A stretch of 64,000 bases of DNA from Miscanthus floridulus (taxonomy: Eukaryota > Streptophyta > Magnoliopsida > Poales > Poaceae), in contig NC_089581.1 of NCBI RefSeq assembly GCF_019320115.1, forward strand, positions 73,396,101-73,460,100, in the 5' to 3' direction. Positions within the stretch are counted from its first letter, which is position 1, and the number at the start of each line of letters is the position of its first letter. This document shows, piece after piece, positions 55,144-64,000 of the stretch. A program made the position numbers and the translations under genes. The notes under the pieces were generated by a model. It was not told where the DNA came from. It was given only the letters and a program-made list of their open reading frames with translations, and did not search any database.

Positions 55144-56037
55144 ATGGGCTCCTCAAAGCTCATTGCAGCCGTTCTTCTCCCAGCTGCTGCACTTGTTATC
55201 GCCCTCCATGCCCCAACGACCAGCGCAGCAAACTCCAACCTCTTCCGCGACTACATCGGCGCCATCTTTAACGGTGTGCAGTTCAGCGACGTGCCGATCA
55301 ACCCCGACGTCCAGTTCGACTTCATCCTCTCCTTCGTCATCGACTACACCACCACAACCGATCCTCCTTCTCCGACGAACAGGCAGTTCAGCATTTTCTG
55401 GCAGGACTCGGTGCTAACGCCCTCCGCGGTGGCCGCCATCAAGCAGAGCAACCCGAACGTGCGGGTGGCCGTCAGCCTCGGCGGCGCCACCGTGAACAAC
55501 AGCCCGGTGTTCTTCAACGTCACCTCCGTCGACTCCTGGGTCGACAACGCCGTGTCCTCCCTGACCGGCATCGTCCAGCAGTACGGCCTGGACGGCATCG
55601 ACATCGACTACGAGCAGTTCCAGGCGGACCCGGCCACCTTCGCCGAGTGCATCGTCCGCCTGGTGACGACGCTCAAGAGCAACGGGGTGATCAAGTTCGC
55701 GTCCATCGCGCCGTTCGCCGACGCCGACGTGCAGAGCCATTACCAGGCGCTGTGGTCGAGCTATGGGATTAGCGTGATAGACTACATCAATTTCCAGTTC
55801 TACGCGTACGACGCGAGCACAACCGCGGACCAGTACGTGAACTACTTCGACGAGCAGATGGCCAACTACCCCGGCGGCAACATCCTGGCCAGCTTCACCA
55901 CGGCGCCGACGACGACCTCGGTGCTGGTTGATACGGCGCTCAGCGCCTGCCAGACTCTGCAGTCGCAGGGAAAGCTCTACGGCATCTTCATCTGGGCTGC
56001 GGATTACTCTAAGGCCTCCTTTGGCAACGAAGGGTGA
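55144..56037 (+). CDS. GH18 chitinase-like secreted protein, single exon
   Basis: 297 residues, intact. Residues 1-28 form a signal peptide (MGSSKLIAAVLLPAAALVIA, then ...TTSA), so the product is probably secreted or vacuolar. The GH18 barrel is shown by the strand-3 motif VAVSLGG and the catalytic DGIDIDYE at residues 150-157 (DxxDxDxE complete, Glu157 as acid). NFQFYAYD and GIFIWAADYS are the strand-6 and strand-8 segments. It resembles plant chitinase-2 / tulip-bulb chitinase-type proteins, which cut chitin or act in defence and storage. The C-terminus after the Trp strand is short, perhaps by 10-20 residues. The frame is open back to 55021 but the TATA box and signal peptide favour ATG 55144. 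GC-rich third positions contrast with the surrounding AT-rich DNA. Confidence 0.9.
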   Translation: MGSSKLIAAVLLPAAALVIALHAPTTSAANSNLFRDYIGAIFNGVQFSDVPINPDVQFDFILSFVIDYTTTTDPPSPTNRQFSIFWQDSVLTPSAVAAIKQSNPNVRVAVSLGGATVNNSPVFFNVTSVDSWVDNAVSSLTGIVQQYGLDGIDIDYEQFQADPATFAECIVRLVTTLKSNGVIKFASIAPFADADVQSHYQALWSSYGISVIDYINFQFYAYDASTTADQYVNYFDEQMANYPGGNILASFTTAPTTTSVLVDTALSACQTLQSQGKLYGIFIWAADYSKASFGNEG

Positions 56038-57586
56038 CTAACCCAGGGAAGAAAACTGAGGGGAGGGATTTTTCTGCACATGCTAGTCCCCTCTCCACCC
56101 AGAGGGAGAGATTTCACGTGGGGGATTATTTCCCTGTGGCTGTTTGGAAGCATGCAGTTGCAAGGGGAGATGGATGATGGGATCAAACACCTCCGGCCCA
56201 AACAAAGCGGTCAGATGAGCATGCATACATGGATCAGTCCTTCCTGATGGCTCACATGCTTCTGTGTTGTGCATCTATCATGCTCAGGATTCCAGGAATA
56301 AGTCTTGGCTTATTTGATAACTTCACTATAGATATAGTATAGAAACGACTTAAAAAATAAGAAAAAGAAAAAAACTAAGAAAAAGAAAATAATATAAGAA
56401 AGCCACTACATATCAACGCTAGCATCGCATAATGATAAAAAAATCTCAGGAATGAGTCTGTTTACATAAAATTACATAGGTATTTTAAACTGAAATCAAG
56501 TCTTTGGGTAGCTACATAGAAGCCAGAAATATTCAATAATCATTACAAAATTTGACCACACTCCACTTGTCTCAAAACATGCATTTCTTCCACCAAAACC
56601 TCTACAAATAACATAAAACGAAAATGGTGAGTTCTTGTAACAGATTTGGCTTTTTCCAACAAGTTTGTATATGAATGAATCATATATAAAAAGAAGTTTA
56701 AAGAATAAAGCCGCACCAAACTAACACATACAGAGGCAGTTCAGCTCAAACCAACTAGTGGAGGCTTCTTTCTTTTCTTTTATCATACACAAACATGGAA
56801 TGGAATCGAAAGTTCGTTACAGGCTACACCTGTCACTCTGTCAGCTGAGTTTCTTGCAGTGTAATACATGCAAGAAGTGAAACATCTCAACACCTTACTT
56901 CCTGAATACTTCTAGAAACTCAGCTGTAGTATGAACATGCTTGTGTTTATAAACAATGAAAATGAACATGCTTGACCATCGTCAGATCATATTCCATAAA
57001 AAAACCACATATCAAGTAAAGTTCTTGGGTCAATACTTGTGTAGCAACACAATTGTACCTTACCACAGGAGATCAATACCTTACTAACAATTAGTTGGTT
57101 AGATCTTAGTTATTGCCATATAGGCTTAGCAGAATTATTGCCATATAGGCTTAGCAACTAGAGCAGCAGGAGGAGCAAGTGAGGTTCTAAGTGCTCGGTG
57201 ATGTGAAGTTTAAATTGGCCTATTGTCATACTTCAATAGTACAGTAAGGACAACAAGAGATGGCCTATTGTCAATTCTCTGCTGCAACGAAACAAAACAA
57301 GGCAGCAGCAGGTTATCTTACAGCCACAATAAGCAAATTACAAATGTGGAAAAGTTGTCGGCACACATGAAAATTAAGACTAGACAGAAATGCTCTTCAA
57401 GGATCAGTCACTGAAAACTGTTGTTGGATCAAATAATATACCTGATATCTTCTCAATTCAAACATTGTCTCTGCCAATATTGCCTCCACCAACATTGCCT
57501 CCACAGATAGCACTGCAAGTTAGCATAAGGAAAAGCATTAGCAGCTAAGTCATACCAAAGTAAACTAATCCAGTGGCAGCCAAGCA
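56038..57586. other. Chitinase 3' flank and spacer to the Harbinger remnant
   Basis: No coding region recognised. 57160-57215 partially duplicates 58048-58110 (GAGCAGCAGGAGGAGCAAG... and GTGCTC.GTGATGTGAAGTT), part of the Myb-like ORF of the Harbinger element. A 27-base phrase containing TATTGCCATATAGGCTTAGCA occurs twice in tandem at 57110-57160. Confidence 0.5.
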
Positions 57587-59592
57587 TTACCTAATCTGCT
57601 GTTTGAGCCAAATCAAACGAACATTTTTGTTTTTCATTTTCATGAATACCTCCCTGTCAATCTCAGATTTGAAGATATTCATAGCATACGCCTTCTCCAC
57701 ATCAATAAGTTCCATTGCATCCACTTCATCAAGACACTTGTCAACTGAAAATGCTTCGTCTTGTTTCTTCTTTTCATTCAGAGCTTCCATGGTTTTATTT
57801 GTTTGCATCTTCTTAAACTGCACAAAACCATCAATAGCAGCACCAATATGACTTTGCTTACACTTTCTCCCACCACTCATTTCTTGCACAGAATCTTGAT
57901 TGGAAGGTGCAGATTGAGCTTCATTGCGTGCACTTGAGACGTCTAGCCCATCAAAAATAGCACCTAGACTTGTGCTATCAGACACTGCAACAGGAGCAAC
58001 TGGAGCAGCAGGAGCAGCTAGAGTAACCAGAGCAGCCGAAGCAGCTGGAGCAGCAATAGGAACAAGAGGAGCAGGCTGCAAGTGCTCAGTTGATGTGAAG
58101 TTTAGATCTCCTGTAGCAACACTTCCTATGCAAAAAAAGGAAGAGTTACTACTTTTACTAGAAACTGATGGGTGGGCGAAAAATAGGAACACTTCCTATG
58201 GTTTAAATCTTGTCTAAACAAGAAAAATAAAGTATAGGATTTATTGATTTGAATGAGCCTGTGTAAGAATATGAGCTGTTGAGGAAGGAACTTAGTGTGT
58301 AGTTGTTAATACAACTTATTTTTGGAGTTGTGCTCTAGTTCCTTTGATTACTAGGACTTTCTATCGTGAAATTATGATGTATTTGTCGGTTCTGTTATGC
58401 TCAAGAATCAAACCCCTGCCATTTTTGCACTTCGACAATGTTCTGATTTTACCATTCCCAAGGTGATGATTTGGTTCAAGGAAATGAGTTGGTTGTTTCT
58501 GAGGTAACAACCCCTCCTACTACTGGAACCAGACGTAGGAGAAAGAAGTCCTTGGTATGGGAGCACTTCACTATTGAAGCCCTGCAAGCAAACCTTTGCT
58601 TACAACTCTGGTTCAAAGATTGCTGGGACTAGTCATCTCAGGAGGCACATCACCTTGGGCTCTTGTCCTAAGATAAAGAATCAAGAGCAGAGGCTGGCAC
58701 TGCCTTCAACTGGAGGGACTGACAATGATGGTGAGGGAACTATAGAGCGGCCAACCAAGAGACGCTACAGATATACTGGTTATGCAAATGCTGATCTAAC
58801 ACTATAGTGCTCAGTTGATGTGAACTATAGATCTCCTTATTTCTTTCTTCCTTTTTTTAACGGTGCGCCTTTGCAGCATATAGGAAAGCAAAGCAAAGGC
58901 GAGAAAAAAAAGCAGAGAGAGATCGCTCGCTGCATTTAGAGAGTGGGCGAGTGAGGCTGTGAGAGTGACTAATAAAAACTAACTCTTCCTGTTCAAGTGC
59001 AGGCATACTATAACTTAAACTAAAAGCAGTGCACAGTCATACTATCAAGTTAGATGGTGCTTTACTCTCAAGTAGAACAATAAGGCTACATAACCTTAGA
59101 GAGAAGTTTCAAATAACATACCAGCATACAATGACGTACAGTCTTCATATAAAGGAAACGGCTTCTTCTGGAACCTAGCCATTTTCCATTATCCTATTTA
59201 ATACCAAGACAACAACATAGTTAGTACTTGCAACCAGAATATGGCAACAATTTTTTGGTTCAGTGAAAAAATCTTACATTTATTAGTTTCTTCCATTTTT
59301 CCGGTTCCGCAATGACCATGGCCAATGAGTCATTCCAACCAACATCACTATCCTTTAACGCTACATGTATCGCCTTCCAGCTGCCCTTTAGCTCCTTTTC
59401 CTTCTCTTGTAGCTGCTGCTTTGTGAAGCGTGCTAAAGGATACATTTGGGTAAACTTCTCTGAGATACTTCTCCAACCCTCTCCACTCCATCCATTTTGA
59501 CCCCTGAACAAGGGGATGTTCACATGGTCCCTCATAATGTCAACAAGCCCTTTCTCATATCTAGAGTTCCATGTAGCCCTTGCCTTCGACAT
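57587..59592 (-). pseudogene. Harbinger ORF1: Myb/SANT-like protein
   Basis: Exon 59592-59280 reads KARATWNSRYEKGLVDIMRD, continuing with GWSGEGWRSISEKF and LKGSWKAIHVALKDSDVGWN. This is the Myb/SANT-like domain of plant Harbinger DNA-binding partners; a GTAAGA donor follows. Exon 58125-57587 (acceptor CATAG) has an Ala/Pro-rich linker, GGRKCKQSHIGAAIDGFVQF and a C-terminal helix ending WLKQQIR then stop. In active elements this protein escorts the transposase to DNA. The large intron contains a hAT fragment. No stop is seen inside these two exons, so this ORF may be less decayed than its partner; labelled pseudogene because the element is broken. Confidence 0.72.
58440..58806 (+). pseudogene. 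hAT transposase N-terminal BED zinc-finger fragment
   Basis: TGTRRRRKKSLVWEHFTIEA followed, after a one-base frame change near 58580, by CKQTFAYNSGSKIAGTSHLR and RHITLGSC. This is the BED finger at the start of plant hAT transposases. It stops at 58804 soon after. No dimerisation domain or terminal repeats are present. It lies antisense in the intron of the Harbinger Myb-like gene. Confidence 0.8.
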
Positions 59593-59806
59593 TGCTGCAA
59601 GAAATAATTACAGAAATACATAACTCATAAAATATTATAGAATGTATTGAAGAATTTATTATAGAATATTGCATCACACAGAAATACATAAATCATAACA
59701 TATTATAGAATATATTGGAGAATTTATTACAGAATGTTGCATCACATAATGTATTACAGAAATACATAACTCATAACTCATAAATTACATTCCAAACACT
59801 ACTATC

Positions 59807-61080
59807 CTACACATTGTAGGTAGCCCACATCTGATGGGCTATCTGGTCTCGTAGGGTATTTCCATGGTTTGATTCCATCTCACTTGGGTAGTTAGTGTCT
59901 CCCTCTGGCATGTCGACATAATTTGATGGGTTGATATTATCAGGTATGATGTCTAGCCACTCTTCACTCCCATTCAACCCTCTAATGATGTTGTGAAACA
60001 CAACAGCAGCTGCTGAAATCATAACTTGAGATTCAATTGGGTAATGTGTCCCCACTTTCAGAATTGGAAACCGCTTTTGAGAACCCCAAAGGCCCTCTCA
60101 ATGTGATTTCGAAGAATCGCATGCTGATGATTAAACAATTCCTTGTAGTTGGCATATGCATTTCCCCTCTGGCCACGTCTCTTGAACTCACTGAGATGAT
60201 ACTTAACTCCTCGGTAGGGAGCAAGGAATGATGGTGTGTTTGCATATCCACCGTCTACAAGATAGAATTTGCCTGCTGGCACAGTAAATCCCTTGCCAAG
60301 AGCAGACCGCAACACTCCTGCATCAGATGCGGATCCTTCCCAACCAGATGAGATGAAAGTGAACTTCAAGTCGAAGTCACAGGCAAACATAACATTCTGC
60401 GATAGTGTCCCCTTCCTATTTCTATAGGGACTAGGCCTTGTCTTGTCCAATTGTGATTGGGACATGCGTACCATCGATAGCAGCCGATGCAGTTCTGCAG
60501 GTAAGAAAATTTACTAAAGATTTGGATTGTATTTAGGAATGGTATTAAGGAAAGTGTACTGTATGTATTAACCGACCTAAAAGAATGGCATAAATCTAGG
60601 GTCACATGTAATCTTCATGTGTGTGTGGCTTGGATTCGGAAGTCTGATGAATTTTTGGGTTAATGTTGGAATGATATTGAAGACATCATATATTTTCCTA
60701 TGCACTGTCTCACCACTATGTTGAAACTCCTTCTTTAGCCTCTCTGTGCTTGCATTATGAGAGAGCATGAACATAAAAATACCAAGTTGCTCCTCAATCA
60801 TCATACCACGTGTGTCACGCAGCAAGTTCTCGGCCCTGAGAAAGTTTGCTATAGTTCTAAATATTTCAGCCTCCATCCTAAATTCTTCCTTGCACCAATT
60901 CTCGTGTCCTTCGAGGATCTCTTTAACCTTTTTAGCACTAGGAAGAGAAGAGGTATGCTCAGGTGTTTTCTCTTCATCAAGAAAGGGCATTATAGCAGGG
61001 AGAAGAACAAAGAATAGCTCCTCATCTTCTTCTTCCTCTTCCAACAAAAAATTCCTAGCAAGCTCTTCCCAAGAAGCCAT
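59807..61080 (-). pseudogene. Harbinger (PIF) DDE transposase, frameshifted
   Basis: ATG 61078 reads ASWEELARNFLLEEEEEDEE, then FRTIANFLRAENLLRDTRGM and EEQLGIFMFMLSHNAS, the N-terminal region of plant Harbinger transposases, and an intron. The DDE_4 core follows: first Asp in AIDGTHVPITI (near 60465), second in WEGSASDAGVL (near 60335), Glu in NHIERAFGVLK (near 60095). A frame slip after AIDGTHVPITI and another after GVLK (60070-60080) break it. The tail WGTHYPIESQVMISAAAVVF...NIIRGLNGSEEW ends at TAG 59807. It would cut and paste the element at TWA targets. Confidence 0.87.
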
Positions 61081-62168
61081 CTAGTGTTACATATATGAAA
61101 TTATATTATTACATATATATTACCAATTCAAATCAACTAGAGAAAAGGAGAGCACTCAAAGTAGAGAAAACAAGTATTAGAAGGGCAGATTCAAAGTATT
61201 AAAAGTCTAAAAAAGTTGAGAAAACAAGTATTATAAGTAGAGAAAACAAGTATTAAAAGTCTAAAAAAGTCAGAAGTACCTAATTATTTTCTATAACATT
61301 CTATACTTAGAGAGGTTTGGTTAGCATTACAGCTGTCTGTGGCTCCGACAGTAGGCCGCAGATAGAATGAAATGAAGTGGGAGACACTCCAGACAACCAA
61401 GATGTTTGCAGGCTAATATATATATCTAAAAAATGTTACATGAATCTGACATTATGGAGCCAAGGGCAGAATCAAAAGGCACCTTGGCCCATGGCTGGCT
61501 GCCATGGAAGACACTATGCTACAACTGCTTGCATGCATCAGCATAGCATCACAGACTCGACTAAAGACTAGCCTAGCTCCCTTGAACAACAAGAGCAAGC
61601 ACCGGTGAAATAAGGTGAAAGCAGCAACAGGCACACAACTCCTGAATCCAAAGCAATCAAACAATCATCAGCATCAATCAAAACTACTATTGCGTCTATC
61701 GATCAAACAACTATACTTGAAGCACCAACATAACTCCTAATACTAGTCCAAGTGTTGATGCGCTATGCTATGCACAAGCAAAGGAGAACCAAATCAATCC
61801 ATCCTTGTAGAAGCAAGCCAAGCACAAGCAAAGCTCGGTAGTGAGTGAGTGGTCATGGATCCTTGAGTAGCTCTATGATCCAGCACCTACTCATCCAGGC
61901 ATGTATGCATTCATTTTTTTTAGAACAGGACTGACAACAAAAACAATATCCAAATTATCTATTTTAAAGCCAAAGGAATATGACCCACTATGCTTAACAA
62001 GGCTAGACAACCCAACTCAACTGTACTTGCATGCTGTCAATTTTCGGTTATCCTCTTTTTGAGGACAATTGCCGTCGTATAGAATTGGATTGGACCACCA
62101 AACATACTAGTCATGTGGGCTATTGGGCTTGGTTGCTGACAAGTACGTAAGGCTAATTCTAAGCCTAA

Positions 62169-62303
62169 ACGACCTGTTTGATTGCTGCTTGGGAAATTTG
62201 CCTCGGCCAGGGATAGTTGCCACACGTCCGATTGTAGAATTTTGGGGCTAGAATTGTTTACCTGGACCATACATGCTTGATAGGCCACAATCAAAACAGG
62301 CCC
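62169..62303. mobile_element. Tourist-like MITE
   Basis: TAA on both sides (62166-62168, 62304-62306). The ends ACGACCTGTTTGATTGC and CACAATCAAAACAGGCCC are imperfect inverted repeats. Confidence 0.65.
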
Positions 62304-62611
62304 TAAATGCATTTAGATCCTACTAGTATTTGGTAGTGTTGCCATGTAAAACTGGCAAGACATTCCTTCAAAAAAAGAAACAAAGAACTAACAAGACTTG
62401 AGAATTATGGGGAATTAGATTTGACTTGTTTCCCATTTTTCAAAATAAGTGCTGGTTTTGATAAATTTGTCAAATTATATACTGGACAAAACATGATATT
62501 CTCAGCATGCTACTATAAGCACATCCAATGAGTAAAAGGTACACATCCAAGTCGCAGAAGCTCAAACTTGGGAGGGACAAGGAGGAGGGAGGAAGGACTC
62601 ACTAGATCTTA

Positions 62612-62945
62612 GGATGAGGCAAGGCGGCTAGGCGGGGGCAGTCATGGAGCAGTGGAGATTGAGCCGGTGCGGTCCGGTCGGTGGGCGGCGGCGGCACTAG
62701 ATAAGCTTCACGCAGTCGAGCGTTGAGGTGGCGGCGGCAGCCCCAGGATCTACAAGAAAGAGAAGAGAGGATGAGACCCGAAACCAGATAAAACATGATA
62801 TTCTTGGGAGAGAGGAAGGGCTCACCGGTTCTTGGGACGAGGCAAGGTAGCCAGGTGGGGGCAGTCATGGAGCAAGGGTGGAGATCGAGCCGACGTGGTC
62901 ACGTCTACGGGCGGGCGGCGGCGGCGGTGACGGTGGCACTAGATC
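62612..62945. repeat. GC-rich direct duplication
   Basis: GATGAGGCAAGGCGGCTAGG at 62612 and GACGAGGCAAGGTAGCCAGG at about 62836 each lead into GGGGGCAGTCATGGAGCA and GGCGGCGGCGG...CACTAGAT. The spacing is about 224 bp. Confidence 0.8.
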
Positions 62946-63154
62946 AGGCTCAGGTAGGTTGAGGCGAAACCCTAGCGGAGGAGAGGCAGCGAGAAACAGT
63001 CTGAGAAGAAAACCAAAACCCTAGCGGGATAGGTTGAGGCAGGCTCACCATTAGCGTGAGTCGAAGCGACAAGAAGGCGGAGGAGAGGCGGCGATGGGAT
63101 GCCGGGGCGACAACGGTGGCCTCGCGACTAGCGGCTACGTGAGCGAAGGAAGAG

Positions 63155-64000
63155 TGTAGCACCCGGTTTTAAGAACAAAACTAGATACACACCATATGTG
63201 AGCCCAGGAAGTCAAATCTCACATATAGCTACAAATAAATGTAATATCAATAGACAATGCTTAAATACATAGCATAATAGTATAAAGATTATAACCTCAG
63301 AGTATAGACAGCGGAAAGACAACTCCGATCTTTAGGCGAAGACTCTAAATCCAAAGGGACAACTGACTGGTTGATCACAAGCCTAATTCCTCTAAACTCT
63401 AGCAATCTGGTACCCATCTGGGATTTTTATCTAAATAATTAAAAAATAAAGCAAGCATAAGTACATATCATACTCAACAAATATAACATGGTGTTCATGA
63501 GGCTCAAAAGCCTGACACTGGTTTAACTACGATTAGCTTTTAATGAGTCATGATTTTAGCAATTAAGTAGCAATAAGTTCATCACAAGCCCATATAAATA
63601 CATGATTAGGCAAACATGAATAATGAATAGCATAAACAATTAACCATTAGTGAACATCTTCATCATCCATATCATTAGTGTTCATCATCTATTCCATAAG
63701 GGTTCTAAGGCCGCTCGTAACCGTGAGCACGGCTGATATACCAGTTTTACACTATGCAGAGGTTGTACACTTTCACTGTGAGTCATGATTTACCCTTTCG
63801 CCTGAGGTCACGAGCCTCTTGACCCACTACCAAGGAAGGTTGGCAGGGTTTACTATGAAGCCTTTCAAAGGTTCGTCTAATAAGTTAGGGCTGCTAAGGT
63901 TTCCCCATCAACAAGCATGAACCCCCCTCCAAGGAGTGACTAACAATATACAAAGAAACCAAAGTGCACTCTCTTGGCAGGCCAAGATCATACAAACTGG
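63155..64000. repeat. Probable retrotransposon LTR, running off the window
   Basis: TGTAGCACCCGGTTTTAAGA at 63155 looks like an LTR start (TG...). What follows is AT-rich, non-coding and of the kind seen in grass gypsy LTRs. The end and partner LTR are outside the window, so the call is tentative. Confidence 0.45.

Larger units (their letters stand above)
61081..63154. other. Upstream side of the Harbinger remnant
   Basis: Mostly AT-rich and non-coding to 62560, with a Tourist-like MITE (62169-62303). 62570-63150 is GC-rich with a duplicated block and AAACCCTAGCG-type leader words (62968, 63017), perhaps the leader of the Harbinger genes or of an unrelated lost gene. Harbinger terminal repeats were not found. 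Confidence 0.45.

Noticed and set aside
55414..55740. Open frames on the - strand opposite the chitinase gene
   Set aside because: Shadows of the GC-rich coding strand; the + frame has a signal peptide and the GH18 motif.

Overview
The window looks like nuclear DNA of a grass, probably a panicoid (sorghum / sugarcane / Miscanthus / maize group). The reasons are GT-AG introns, an intact GCN5 gene resembling panicoid GCN5, and dense nested grass-type transposons. These include CACTA elements with TTTGCCGAGTG-type and TTTGTAGGGGCGGCT-type subterminal repeats, Stowaway and Tourist MITEs, a tRNA-derived SINE, copia, Harbinger and hAT remnants. No database search was run. Family names come from recognised motifs.

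Layout. (1) 0.6-20.6 kb is one broken acylamino-acid-releasing enzyme (AARE, prolyl-oligopeptidase family) gene on the + strand. Its exons are interrupted at 4286-7093 by a 2.8-kb Helitron-like insert carrying an antisense Shaggy/GSK3-like kinase fragment. A 12.6-kb CACTA element (7217-19826, target duplication TAT) sits in the following intron and itself contains a second CACTA (14850-19579, duplication ACC). A SINE sits in the penultimate intron. All three catalytic residues of AARE are still encoded, but exon phases show three single-base indels. (2) 21274-35730 is a 14.5-kb CACTA (duplication TTT) with two decayed genes: a TNP2-type transposase and a second protein ending in a Ulp1-like cysteine protease domain. 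Each gene has its own TATA box right behind an array of the terminal repeat motif. Between them lies a long inverted repeat with arms of about 310 bp. (3) 37432-44642 is a decayed Ty1/copia retrotransposon with both LTRs. (4) 47112-51836 (- strand) is a complete 13-exon GCN5 histone acetyltransferase gene whose introns have collected a Stowaway MITE, a LINE 3' end, a Tourist-like MITE and a 23-base C run. (5) 53485-54960 is the one-sided remnant of another CACTA. (6) 55144-56037 is an apparently intact single-exon GH18 chitinase-like gene with a TATA box and signal peptide. (7) 57587-61080 holds a Harbinger element remnant (Myb-like ORF plus DDE transposase, both -) with a hAT BED-finger fragment inside it. 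(8) The window ends in what appears to be a retrotransposon LTR starting near 63155.

Only GCN5 and the chitinase-like gene look functional. The rest records successive insertions. The relative order AARE, then outer CACTA, then inner CACTA is fixed by nesting. The reading frame of AARE, restored across the Helitron, fixes the Helitron ends to the base.
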